A stretch of DNA of 33,219 bases, from contig DXXQ01000161.1 in NCBI GenBank assembly GCA_019416265.1, positions 1 to 33,219 of the forward strand, written 5' to 3'. The first letter of the stretch is position 1, and each line of letters starts with the position of its first letter. This document shows, piece after piece, positions 1-7,773 of this stretch. Below the pieces are notes generated by a model that worked only from the letters and a program-made list of their open reading frames with translations, was not told the DNA's origin and did not search any database. This DNA is from Clostridiales bacterium. Lineage in GTDB: Bacteria; Bacillota; Clostridia; Lachnospirales; Lachnospiraceae. Both the position numbers and the translations under genes were made by a program.

Positions 1-2
1 CG

Positions 3-1154
3 AATATTATTAAGGCGAACAGTCTGGGACTGCTCATCATCATGTTTACCTTTTACATGATCGACGAGGGCGAATTTTCCAGATCTACCTATATTATGTT
101 CTATCTCTTCAACATCGTGCTGCAATGGGGCTCGCGTATGCTGATGTACGCTTTTCTCAAAAATATGAGAGAGCGGGGACTGAACCAGAAGCAGATCATC
201 TGTGTGGGCTACAGCCGTGCCACAGAGGAGTATATCGACAGAGTGCTGAAGAATCCCCAGTGGGGCTATCTGATCCGCGGGATTCTGGACGATAATGTTC
301 CGGCAGGAACAATGTATAAGGGAATCAAGGTAATCGGCCGGATTGCCAACTTAAATGTCATTCTTCCGGCGAACCGCCTTGATGAGATTGCCATCACCCT
401 TGGCCTGAACGAGTATTACCGTCTGGAGGAGATCGTGGCTCTGTGCGAAAAGTCAGGAGTACACACAAAATTTATTCCGGATTATAATAGAATCATCCCT
501 ACGAAGCCATATACAGAGGACATTCTCGGACTTCCGGTGATCAATATCCGATATGTTCCCCTCAGCAACACCTTCAATGCTCTTGTGAAACGAGTCATGG
601 ACATTGTAGGTTCCATAGTGGGAATCATCGTCACTTCACCGGTAATGCTTGTTATGTGTATTCTGATCAAGCTTACATCGCCCGGCCCTTTGATCTACAA
701 ACAGGAGAGGGTCGGACTTCACAATAAGACCTTCTGGATGTATAAATTCCGCTCCATGGAAATACAGCCGGAAGCAGAGGAAAAAAAGGCATGGACTGTC
801 AAAAATGACCCGAGAGTCACAGGAATCGGCAAGTTTATGCGGCGTACAAGTATTGATGAGCTGCCTCAGCTTTTCAACATATTAAAAGGCAATATGAGTC
901 TTGTAGGGCCAAGACCTGAGAGACCCTTCTTTGTGGAAAAATTCAGGGAAGAGATTCCCAGATATATGGTGAAGCATCAGGTTCGCCCGGGACTGACCGG
1001 CTGGGCGCAGGTGAACGGCTTCCGCGGAGATACGTCTATCAGAAAGCGTATTGAATGTGATCTTTATTATATTGAGAACTGGAGTGTGGGCTTCGACATA
1101 AAGATCATGTTCCTGACGATTTTTAAAGGCTTTGTAAACAAAAACGCATACTAA
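3..1154 (+). CDS. Polyprenyl-phosphate sugar-1-phosphate transferase (5' part outside window)
   Basis: Membrane enzyme that would load a sugar-1-phosphate from a nucleotide sugar onto undecaprenyl phosphate, the first step of exopolysaccharide or wall glycopolymer assembly. The reading frame is open from base 3, so the gene starts upstream; the ATG at 42 is internal. A hydrophobic N-terminal remnant is followed by a CoA-binding-like middle domain and a C-terminal bacterial sugar transferase domain, roughly the last 190 residues. That domain carries the family hallmarks: a KRVMDIVGS membrane segment, SPGPLIYKQERVG, KFRSM, DELPQLFNILKGNMSLVGPRP and RPGLTGWAQVNG. Full members usually have four or five N-terminal membrane helices, mostly missing here because of the window edge. 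The next gene, an LCP ligase, starts 16 bases downstream, which fits a wall polymer locus. The family is certain; the sugar transferred cannot be read from sequence. Confidence 0.93.
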   Translation, partial: NIIKANSLGLLIIMFTFYMIDEGEFSRSTYIMFYLFNIVLQWGSRMLMYAFLKNMRERGLNQKQIICVGYSRATEEYIDRVLKNPQWGYLIRGILDDNVPAGTMYKGIKVIGRIANLNVILPANRLDEIAITLGLNEYYRLEEIVALCEKSGVHTKFIPDYNRIIPTKPYTEDILGLPVINIRYVPLSNTFNALVKRVMDIVGSIVGIIVTSPVMLVMCILIKLTSPGPLIYKQERVGLHNKTFWMYKFRSMEIQPEAEEKKAWTVKNDPRVTGIGKFMRRTSIDELPQLFNILKGNMSLVGPRPERPFFVEKFREEIPRYMVKHQVRPGLTGWAQVNGFRGDTSIRKRIECDLYYIENWSVGFDIKIMFLTIFKGFVNKNAY

Positions 1155-1170
1155 GATAAGGGGAAAAAAT

Positions 1171-2682
1171 ATGGCTAGACCAGGAAAAAAGAAAAGAGTA
1201 TTATTCATCCTTGAAATTGTGGTTCTTCTTCTGTTTATCGGCGGTCTTTATGTATACGGTCAGATTACATCAAGACTGGACAAGGTATCCCAGCCGAAAA
1301 TTGAAAAAGAAAAGATTCTTGTAAACTCTGAGATTCCCGAAATGACGGGATTTACGACCTATGCCATTTTCGGCGTAGACAGCCGTGGAGAGGGAAGTTC
1401 CCTTTCTGCAAACAACAGCGATACGATGATTATTGTAAGCGTGAATAATGATGCCAAAGAGGTGAAGCTGGTATCCCTGTACAGAGATACTTTCCTGAAC
1501 GTGGGAAACGGTACTTATACCAAAGCGAATGCTGCTTATGCATACGGGGGACCGGAGCAGGCGATCTCCATGCTTAACACAAACCTTGATCTGAATATCA
1601 CAGATTATGCAACTGCGGATTTCAGCGCTTTAGTTGAGATTGTCGACGCAGTGGGCGGCCTTGACATTCCGCTTTCCTGGGATGAGATTGCCCATGTGAA
1701 CAGCTATTGTGTGGAAACCTCCGAGGTAACAGGCAAATCCTACACCCCGATCGAAAGACCGGAAACACAGCCTGAAGACACAGAGGCTCCCATTGGAACC
1801 TATCACCTCAACGGAGTACAGGCAACGGCATACTGCCGTATCCGCTACACCTCAAGTCTAGACATGGGACGTACGGAACGTCAGAGGACAGTTATCAGTA
1901 TGATCGTTGATAAGGCAAAAAAAGCCAATATCACAACCCTGTTTAAGATTGTAGATGCAGTTTTCCCAATGGTGGAGACCTCTGTTTCCAAGTCGGAGAT
2001 CCTCAAACTGATCCCTGTTTTCCTGACCTATGACATCGGAGATAAGACAGGATTCCCATTTGAGTACAAATTCTCCAATGTAAAGGGAAGCATCATTGTT
2101 CCTACAACTCTGGAAAGCAATGTGGCAGAGCTTCACAAGCTTCTCTACGGAGATGCGAACTACAGCCCTTCCTCAGAGGTTGTAAACAGAAGTAATGAAA
2201 TCCTCAATGCAGTGGGCGGTGCAGCCAACCTGGAGGATGCGGCGGCAACTCCTTCACCGGATCAGACAGAGCCGGAGGATGATTTCATCTGGTCAAATGA
2301 TGGAAATACCGGAAATAATTACGACAACAGCTATGGAGACAGCGGAAGTACCGGAGGCGGCGATTACGGAGACGGAAGCGGCGGTGACTACGGAGACAGC
2401 GGAAATACCGGAGGCGGTGACTACGGAGACAGCGGAAATACCGGAGGCGGCGATTACGGAGACGGAAGCGGCGGTGACTACGGAGACGGAAGCGGCGGCG
2501 ACTACGGAGACGGAAGCGGCGGTGACTACGGAGACGGAAGCGGCGGTGACTACGGAGACGGAAGTGGCGGTGACTATGGAGATGGAAGCGGCGGCGACTA
2601 CGGCGGCGTAGGAGACGGCACAGAGGGAAGCTTTGATGACGGAGCTTCATCCGGAGAAGGCACTGTAGAATATACGGAATAA
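1171..2682 (+). CDS. LCP (LytR-CpsA-Psr) family wall-polymer ligase with repetitive C-terminal tail
   Basis: LCP proteins act outside the membrane and transfer undecaprenyl-pyrophosphate-linked glycopolymers to peptidoglycan. The 503-residue product has a basic N-terminus, one membrane helix (about 9-30) and the LCP domain (about 60-250). Hallmarks are GVDSRG (68-73), NSDTMIIV, SLYRDT with Arg105, and the RIRYT...DMGRTERQR block (Arg223, Asp231, Arg234, Arg237) that binds the lipid pyrophosphate. Residues 255-350 are a less conserved extension. From about 387 to 480 the protein is an almost pure Gly/Asp/Tyr/Ser repeat (see the repeat entry), followed by an acidic end. The start is an ATG with GGGG just upstream. 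It sits between a polyprenyl-phosphate sugar transferase and a glycosyltransferase, supporting a glycopolymer-attachment role. The tail is unusual for the family and its role is unknown. Confidence 0.93.
   Translation: MARPGKKKRVLFILEIVVLLLFIGGLYVYGQITSRLDKVSQPKIEKEKILVNSEIPEMTGFTTYAIFGVDSRGEGSSLSANNSDTMIIVSVNNDAKEVKLVSLYRDTFLNVGNGTYTKANAAYAYGGPEQAISMLNTNLDLNITDYATADFSALVEIVDAVGGLDIPLSWDEIAHVNSYCVETSEVTGKSYTPIERPETQPEDTEAPIGTYHLNGVQATAYCRIRYTSSLDMGRTERQRTVISMIVDKAKKANITTLFKIVDAVFPMVETSVSKSEILKLIPVFLTYDIGDKTGFPFEYKFSNVKGSIIVPTTLESNVAELHKLLYGDANYSPSSEVVNRSNEILNAVGGAANLEDAAATPSPDQTEPEDDFIWSNDGNTGNNYDNSYGDSGSTGGGDYGDGSGGDYGDSGNTGGGDYGDSGNTGGGDYGDGSGGDYGDGSGGDYGDGSGGDYGDGSGGDYGDGSGGDYGDGSGGDYGGVGDGTEGSFDDGASSGEGTVEYTE
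2329..2610 (+). repeat. In-frame coding tandem repeats in the LCP gene
   Basis: Tandem units of 24 bases encoding GDGSGGDY alternate at first with 33-base units encoding GDSGNTGGGDY, then run as about six consecutive 8-residue copies near the end. The copies are nearly identical in DNA, differing mainly at third positions, which suggests recent expansion and possible length variation between strains. The repeats explain the long spurious open frames on both strands in this stretch. Confidence 0.92.
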
Positions 2683-2700
2683 ATCTGAAAGACAATACAA

Positions 2701-2731
2701 AAAAGACCATCCCTTAGCAGGATGGTCTTTT
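2701..2731 (+). terminator. Intrinsic terminator after the LCP gene
   Basis: A 12-base-pair perfect stem (AAAAGACCATCC / GGATGGTCTTTT) with a 7-base loop lies 18 bases after the LCP stop and ends in T residues. It separates the LCP gene from the next glycosyltransferase. Confidence 0.85.
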
Positions 2732-2773
2732 CTTAAAGAAACAGGCAGATGATAAGATTACGGAGGAGCGGAA

Positions 2774-3709
2774 ATGGAGAATAAAAGTGTTGATGTGATC
2801 ATTCCTGCATACCACCCGGGAAATTCTTTTCCCGAGCTGATACAGAGACTGGAGGAACAGGAGGTAAAGCCGGACAGAATCCTTGTGATCAATACAGAAA
2901 AGGAATTCTGGAATCCCCGGTGGGAGAGCCTCAGCCCCAGACTGGAGGTGCGCCATATCAGAAAATCAGAGTTTGACCATGGCGGAACAAGGCGTTATGC
3001 AGCGGGACTTTCCGAAGCGGATATTCTGGTCTTTATGACTCAGGACGCTGTTCCGGCAGACAGAAAGCTGATAGGGAATCTCATAAAGCCTCTTCTTGAA
3101 AACAGTACCACCGGCGCGGCCTATGCAAGACAGCTTCCCGCAAAGGACTGCAGCTTTATTGAAAAATATACCCGTTCTTTTAATTATCCGGAAGAGCCTT
3201 CGGTAAAAGGACTTAAGGATATAGAGAAGTACGGCATTAAAACATATTTTTGCTCCAATGTATGTGCGGCCTATGACAGGCGCGTTTACGAAAAGCTTGG
3301 GGGATTTGTACGGCAGGCCATTTTCAACGAGGATATGATTTATGCGGGGACAATGGTAAAGGCGGGATACTGCGTTGCCTATGCAGCGGATGCAAGGGTA
3401 TATCATTCCCACAATTATACGGCGGCACAGCAGTTCCACAGAAATTTCGATCTTGGAGTTTCCCAGGCGGAACACCCGGAGATTTTTTCCGAGGTTCCCT
3501 CCGAGGGAGAGGGTCTTCGCCTTGTGAAAAAGACATTTCTGTATCTTGTGAAACAGGGGCGTATCTGGCTGATACCCGGACTGATTCTGCAAAGCGGCGC
3601 AAAATATGCAGGATATTTCCTTGGAAAAAGATATAAAAAGCTGTCTGAAAAGACAATTCTTTTCTGTACTATGAACCCCGCTTACTGGGAAAAGAAGGAC
3701 CTGAAGTAG
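2774..3709 (+). CDS. Family 2 glycosyltransferase (rhamnosyltransferase-like)
   Basis: Cytoplasmic GT-A fold glycosyltransferase that would add a sugar from a nucleotide donor to a growing surface glycan. The 311-residue protein begins with the nucleotide-binding strand VDVIIPAYHPG and has a DXD-like metal/nucleotide site at TQDAVP (Asp91) and an FNEDM motif (Glu186, Asp187) at the acceptor/catalytic site. The HGGTRRYAAG segment (residues 69-78) before the DXD-like motif is typical of the rhamnosyltransferase-like branch. A strong GGAGGA site precedes the ATG by 6 bases. A terminator separates it from the LCP gene, but the function matches the upstream polymer genes. Donor and acceptor are not predictable. 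Confidence 0.88.
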   Translation: MENKSVDVIIPAYHPGNSFPELIQRLEEQEVKPDRILVINTEKEFWNPRWESLSPRLEVRHIRKSEFDHGGTRRYAAGLSEADILVFMTQDAVPADRKLIGNLIKPLLENSTTGAAYARQLPAKDCSFIEKYTRSFNYPEEPSVKGLKDIEKYGIKTYFCSNVCAAYDRRVYEKLGGFVRQAIFNEDMIYAGTMVKAGYCVAYAADARVYHSHNYTAAQQFHRNFDLGVSQAEHPEIFSEVPSEGEGLRLVKKTFLYLVKQGRIWLIPGLILQSGAKYAGYFLGKRYKKLSEKTILFCTMNPAYWEKKDLK

Positions 3710-3764
3710 AAAAAGTGCGTTCACTGCATTTTACGAGAATTGTCACATTTTGAACACAATTCGT

Positions 3765-3773
3765 TGCTATACT
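3765..3773 (+). promoter_or_regulatory. Possible extended -10 promoter of the HtrA gene
   Basis: TGC-TATACT forms an extended -10 element about 97 bases before the HtrA start. I find no -35 hexamer at good spacing, so this is tentative. The roughly 90-base leader contains no other clear structure. Confidence 0.4.
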
Positions 3774-3869
3774 GAGTTCATAAAATGATACAAATAACAA
3801 AAAGAAACGCTCTGGGGAAATAAAGCTGAGGGGAGCTTTCTTTGAAGGTATAGAAAGGAGCTGTGATTC

Positions 3870-5264
3870 ATGAGTGAAGGCAGAGAGGATTTTGAGGAAT
3901 TAAATCCGCCGGAGCCAAGATATGAGCACTATCAGCTGGGACAGAAGAATCCGGATGCAGGGGACAGCTCCGGGAAACAGGATGGACCGGAGAATAAGCC
4001 CAATTCATTCGGAAGGAAGCTGGTGGCGACGATTGCCCTTGCAGTCGTATTTGGTGTGGTTGCCGGAGGCGTTTTCTGGGGAATAAAGGCTGCGGCAGAC
4101 AAGTATACAGGAACTGATAAGAGTGCGGTGCGGATAGGAAGTACGGATACGATTACGGAATATACATCGGAAGAGAGGGAAGAATCAGGAACAGTCTCCG
4201 GAAAAGGAGCTGTTGCAGAGGTTGCAGAGGCATCCATGCCTGCAGTTGTGGCGATCACGACAGTAAGCATCAAGGAGATTCCCAGCTTTTTCGGATATGC
4301 CACTTATCAGAAGAGAAGCTCCGGAAGCGGTTCCGGAATTATTGTGGGAGAGAACGATGAGGAGCTTTTTATTGCAACAAACAACCATGTGGTGGAGGAC
4401 TCTTCTACACTGAGCGTATGCTTTATCGGCGATGATGTGGAAAATGCAGAGGAGGAATCCCTGAATCTGGTGACGGGAGACGGAGATCTGAACCTGGAGG
4501 ATGCGGTGACAGGCAGCATTAAGGGAACGGATGCGGAGAACGACCTGGCAGTAGTGACAGTGAAGAAGGCTGATATTCCGGAGGATACGTTAAGCCAGAT
4601 CAAGGTTGCAAAGCTTGGAAATTCCGATTCCCTGACTGTGGGAGAACAGGTGGTAGCCATAGGAAATGCACTGGGCTATGGACAGTCTGTGACCTCCGGA
4701 TGGGTCAGCGCCCTGAACAGAAACATCAGCACAGAGGACGGAAGCGGCACAGATCTCATTCAGACAGATGCTGCCATTAATCCAGGAAACAGCGGAGGCG
4801 CCCTTCTCAATATGCAGGGTGAGCTCATTGGAATCAACTCCGCGAAATATGCGGATTATGCAGTGGAGGGAATGGGCTACTCCATTCCCATTTCCAAAGC
4901 ACAGCCGATCCTTGAGGATATTATGAACCGGAAGACGAGAGAGGTTGTAGATGAGGAAAAAGCAGCCTATATGGGAATCAAACTGAGAAACCGTTCCCAG
5001 GAAGTGATCCAGATGTACGATATGCCGGAAGGGGCTTTTATCAGCGGTGTAGTCCCCGGGGCAGCGGCAGATGAGGCGGGAATCCGGGAAGGAGATATTG
5101 TGGAAACCCTTGACGGAGTCCAGGTGAGCAGTGAGAAGGATCTTCTTGAGAAGCTTCAGCACTATGAGGCAGGAGAGACTGTGGAGGTGGAAGTCGCAAG
5201 ATTTACAGACGGCGGATATGCGGAGACAACGTTTGACGTTACCTTTGATTACAGGCCTCAGTAA
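3870..5264 (+). CDS. Membrane-anchored HtrA/DegP-like serine protease with PDZ domain
   Basis: Envelope quality-control protease that degrades misfolded exported proteins. The 464-residue protein has a cytoplasmic acidic N-terminus (1-49), one membrane helix (about 51-72), a variable linker, a trypsin-like protease domain (about 115-345) and one PDZ domain (about 365-455). The catalytic triad is complete: His173 in NNHVVE, Asp225 in ENDLAVV and Ser308 in NPGNSGGALLN. The PDZ carboxylate-binding loop region is MGIKL, with GAAADEAGIREGDI downstream. The start has AAGGAG 10 bases upstream. This is the usual Gram-positive HtrA layout (tail-in anchor, single PDZ). A ClpX-type unfoldase follows behind its own terminator and promoter, so the two are neighbours in function but probably not co-transcribed. 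Confidence 0.95.
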   Translation: MSEGREDFEELNPPEPRYEHYQLGQKNPDAGDSSGKQDGPENKPNSFGRKLVATIALAVVFGVVAGGVFWGIKAAADKYTGTDKSAVRIGSTDTITEYTSEEREESGTVSGKGAVAEVAEASMPAVVAITTVSIKEIPSFFGYATYQKRSSGSGSGIIVGENDEELFIATNNHVVEDSSTLSVCFIGDDVENAEEESLNLVTGDGDLNLEDAVTGSIKGTDAENDLAVVTVKKADIPEDTLSQIKVAKLGNSDSLTVGEQVVAIGNALGYGQSVTSGWVSALNRNISTEDGSGTDLIQTDAAINPGNSGGALLNMQGELIGINSAKYADYAVEGMGYSIPISKAQPILEDIMNRKTREVVDEEKAAYMGIKLRNRSQEVIQMYDMPEGAFISGVVPGAAADEAGIREGDIVETLDGVQVSSEKDLLEKLQHYEAGETVEVEVARFTDGGYAETTFDVTFDYRPQ

Positions 5265-5314
5265 AAAAGCGGGAAGAAGCAGCAGAGGATTAAAAAATAA
5301 AATACTAAAAACAG

Positions 5315-5345
5315 AAGGGATGCTGAAAAACGGTATCCCTTTTTG
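5315..5345 (+). terminator. Intrinsic terminator after the HtrA gene
   Basis: Stem AAGGGATGC / GGTATCCCTT (one G-U pair) with an A-rich loop, followed by five T residues. It lies 50 bases after the HtrA stop and before the promoter of the ClpX-type gene. Confidence 0.75.
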
Positions 5346-5392
5346 TATCGCAGTCCGGATGGAAAAGGCGTTGTTTTTTATAAAAAGTTTAT

Positions 5393-5420
5393 TTGATACA
5401 CCGGAGGATTGTGGTATAAT
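5393..5420 (+). promoter_or_regulatory. Sigma-A type promoter for the ClpX-type gene
   Basis: TTGATA at 5393-5398, a 16-base spacer and a perfect TATAAT at 5415-5420, which is also preceded by TG as an extended -10. It ends 33 bases before the chosen start. Confidence 0.75.
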
Positions 5421-5453
5421 TCAAGATAAGCCAAGGCAGTGAAAGGAGTCATT

Positions 5454-6893
5454 ATGTCAGAGAAGTATAATGATAAAGAAGAAGTAACAGAGAAAGAAAT
5501 TGTAAACGCAGAGGATACACAGGAGAAGGACGACGAATACGAGAAATTCTGTTTCCTTTGCAGAAGACCGGAGAGTCAGGCAGGGCCGATGATCAGTCTT
5601 CCCAATGATATACATATATGTACCGATTGTATGCAGAAGAGCTTCAATTCCATGAATCAGCAGATCAGCGATGGGAAATTTAATTATTCAGATCTGCTGA
5701 ACATGCCAAATATCAGTATGATAGATCTGAGCAGCCTGCAGAATTCCATGGCCCAGCCCAAAAAGATCAAAAAGAAAAAGAAGGCGGAAGAGGCGAAGCC
5801 GGTGATCGACCTTAAAAATATTCCGGCTCCTCATAAGATCAAGGCAACCCTTGACCAGTATGTGATCGGTCAGGAGAAGGCAAAGAAGGTTATGTCTGTA
5901 GCCGTTTATAACCATTATAAGAGAGTTGCCACAAACACCATGGATGAAATTGAGATCGAGAAATCCAATATGCTGATGATCGGACCGACAGGAAGCGGTA
6001 AGACCTATCTGGTTAAAACACTTGCCAGACTTCTGGATGTGCCCCTTGCAATTGCAGATGCAACGTCCCTTACAGAGGCCGGTTATATCGGAGATGATAT
6101 TGAGAGCGTTGTTTCCAAGCTTCTTGCGGCAGCAGACAATGATGTGGAGAAAGCAGAGCACGGCATTATCTTCATCGACGAGATCGACAAGATCGCCAAA
6201 AAGAAAAACACAAACCAGCGGGACGTAAGCGGGGAGGCTGTGCAGCAGGGAATGCTTAAGCTCCTTGAGGGCAGCGATGTGGAGGTTCCGGTAGGAGCAA
6301 ACAGTAAAAACGCCATGGTTCCTCTTACAACTGTCAATACAAGAAATATTCTTTTCATCTGCGGAGGCGCTTTCCCGGATTTGGAGAATATTATCAAGGA
6401 GAGACTGAATAAGCAGGCTTCCATTGGTTTCTACGCAGATTTAAAGGACAAGTACGACAATGATCCCCATCTCCTGGAGAAGGTGACTGTGGAGGATATC
6501 CGTTCCTTCGGTATGATTCCGGAGTTTATCGGCCGTCTTCCTATTATCTTTACTCTGGAAGGACTGGATGAGGATGCTCTTGTGAAGATCCTCAAAGAGC
6601 CGAAAAACGCAATCCTGAAGCAGTACCAGAAGCTTCTTGCGCTGGATGAGGTGAAGCTGGAGTTCGAGGACGGCGCTCTTCGCGCGATTGCCAAGAAGGC
6701 GCTGGAAAAGAACACGGGAGCCAGAGCATTGAGAGCGATTCTTGAGGAATATATGCTGGATATCATGTATGAGATTCCGAAGGACGACAGCATCGGCCAG
6801 GTGATCATAACGAGAGAATATATTGAAGGCAACGGCGGCCCGAGAATTCTTTTAAGAGGTCAGGAAATGCCTCTTCTGGAGAGTCAGGGCTGA
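5454..6893 (+). CDS. clpX: ClpX-type AAA+ unfoldase (ATP-dependent Clp protease ATP-binding subunit)
   Basis: AAA+ ATPase that unfolds substrates and feeds them to ClpP. The ATG at 5454 is chosen over an in-frame GTG at 5439 because AAAGGAG (5442-5448) lies between them. The 479-residue product has an N-terminal zinc-binding domain (Cys33, Cys36, Cys56, Cys59), a Met-rich stretch and a Lys-rich linker (103-110), then the AAA+ module: Walker A GPTGSGKT (177-184), pore loop GYIG (210-213), Walker B IIFIDEID with Asp242/Glu243, sensor-2 GARALR (422-427). The ClpP-docking IGF tripeptide is kept (324-326). It is about 55 residues longer than usual ClpX, mainly from the N-terminal tail and linker, and pore-loop Val is Ile. 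No clpP is adjacent, so it may be a second ClpX paralogue; that is inference. Confidence 0.92.
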   Translation: MSEKYNDKEEVTEKEIVNAEDTQEKDDEYEKFCFLCRRPESQAGPMISLPNDIHICTDCMQKSFNSMNQQISDGKFNYSDLLNMPNISMIDLSSLQNSMAQPKKIKKKKKAEEAKPVIDLKNIPAPHKIKATLDQYVIGQEKAKKVMSVAVYNHYKRVATNTMDEIEIEKSNMLMIGPTGSGKTYLVKTLARLLDVPLAIADATSLTEAGYIGDDIESVVSKLLAAADNDVEKAEHGIIFIDEIDKIAKKKNTNQRDVSGEAVQQGMLKLLEGSDVEVPVGANSKNAMVPLTTVNTRNILFICGGAFPDLENIIKERLNKQASIGFYADLKDKYDNDPHLLEKVTVEDIRSFGMIPEFIGRLPIIFTLEGLDEDALVKILKEPKNAILKQYQKLLALDEVKLEFEDGALRAIAKKALEKNTGARALRAILEEYMLDIMYEIPKDDSIGQVIITREYIEGNGGPRILLRGQEMPLLESQG

Positions 6894-6930
6894 TATAAGG
6901 ACAGCAGCATAAAAAGAAGGGAGAACGATT

Positions 6931-7521
6931 ATGGGAGCAGATTTTTTTGACGGACTGGGAGACGCCTTTACGAAAACAGCCCGGGAGATCGGGGAACGGG
7001 CAGAGCAGATGTATGAAGTGCAGAAAATTCGCAGCAGGATTTCCGGGGAAGAACGGATGGTGGACAAGATTCTGATCGATGTGGGAAATCTGGTCTATAA
7101 GAGGTTCGAAAACGGGGAGGAAACAGATCCGGAAATCATTGTGCTCTGTGAAGAAATCCGCCAGCATATGGGCAGGATCCGGGCATTTAAGGATCAGGCG
7201 GCCGACAGGAAGGGACAGAAGGTCTGCCGTTCCTGCGGCAAGGCAATAGATAAAGAGGTATCCTACTGTCCGTACTGCGGTACAGCCTGTTCCTTTGGGG
7301 AACAGGAGGCAGAAACAGAAGAATGCGGTGACGATGTGATCGAGGAGAACTGGGAGGATAATTTCCCGGATAAAGAAGGAGCTGCAGAAGATAGCTGCGG
7401 GAGCCGGGGCAGGAAAGAAGCTGACGAAGAGGCAGGCAGAAATTCCTGCGCAGAAGAAGGGCTGGAAGAGAAGCCGGTGGAAGAAGAACCAGTGGAAGAG
7501 AAACCGGTAGAAGAGATCTGA
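6931..7521 (+). CDS. Zinc-ribbon protein with acidic repeat tail, function unknown
   Basis: I recognise only the zinc ribbon. The 196-residue product starts with a predicted helical, charged segment (1-95) resembling small clostridial proteins of unknown role, then a four-cysteine ribbon CRSCG...CPYCG (Cys99, Cys102, Cys113, Cys116). From residue 121 on it is strongly acidic and ends in Glu-Pro-Val-Glu repeats (EEKPVEEEPVEE). No membrane helix or signal peptide is seen. It starts 37 bases after the ClpX-type stop with a GAAGGGAG site, and no terminator lies between, so the two genes are probably one transcript. A link to protein quality control is suggested by position alone. Confidence 0.85.
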   Translation: MGADFFDGLGDAFTKTAREIGERAEQMYEVQKIRSRISGEERMVDKILIDVGNLVYKRFENGEETDPEIIVLCEEIRQHMGRIRAFKDQAADRKGQKVCRSCGKAIDKEVSYCPYCGTACSFGEQEAETEECGDDVIEENWEDNFPDKEGAAEDSCGSRGRKEADEEAGRNSCAEEGLEEKPVEEEPVEEKPVEEI

Positions 7522-7554
7522 CAGGAGACTGTCCGAAATATGAAAGAATATCAG

Positions 7555-7581
7555 AGAGATTCCGTTTTGGAATCTCTTTTT
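7555..7581 (+). terminator. Intrinsic terminator of the clpX / zinc-ribbon transcript
   Basis: Nine-base-pair perfect stem AGAGATTCC / GGAATCTCT with a five-base loop, running into a TTTTT tract. Confidence 0.9.
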
Positions 7582-7657
7582 GATTGGTCAGGAAAGGCAT
7601 TACCAAAGGAGTGTCCGCTGTGAAACAACAAAAGTCCTTGATACAAAGAAAAAACAG

Positions 7658-7686
7658 TTGACAAGTGTTCGTCTGTGACATATAAT
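7658..7686 (+). promoter_or_regulatory. Perfect consensus sigma-A promoter of the symporter gene
   Basis: TTGACA (7658-7663), a 17-base spacer and TATAAT (7681-7686): both hexamers match consensus exactly. This places the transcription start near 7693 and rules out the in-frame GTG at 7675 as the symporter start, since that codon lies inside the promoter. Confidence 0.92.
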
Positions 7687-7716
7687 AGTCCGTGCAGTGC
7701 ATACAGAGTGAAAAAT

Positions 7717-7728
7717 ATGACCGGTCAT
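7717..7728 (+). promoter_or_regulatory. 12-base perfect palindrome in the symporter leader
   Basis: ATGACCGGTCAT is a perfect palindrome about 25 bases downstream of the predicted transcription start and 45 bases before the start codon. It is in the right place for a roadblock operator on an otherwise very strong promoter. No regulator is identified, and a palindrome this short can occur by chance. Confidence 0.35.
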
Positions 7729-7773
7729 GAAACAAATGCACAAAATACACAACAGGATGAGGGAGATTTAGAC

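Noticed and set aside
2329..2610. CRISPR-like tandem repeats
   Set aside because: Repeats are contiguous, in frame and coding, with no unique spacers.
2195..2710. Long open frames on both strands across the LCP tail, one encoding an Arg-rich protein
   Set aside because: They are alternative-frame readings of the 24- and 33-base coding repeats and have no ribosome binding site or recognisable domain.
5131..5442. 103-codon plus-strand open frame across the HtrA end
   Set aside because: It overlaps the PDZ domain out of frame and runs through the terminator and clpX promoter.
7675..7773. GTG at 7675 as start of the symporter
   Set aside because: The codon lies in the spacer of the consensus promoter; ATG at 7774 has a good ribosome binding site and gives normal family length.
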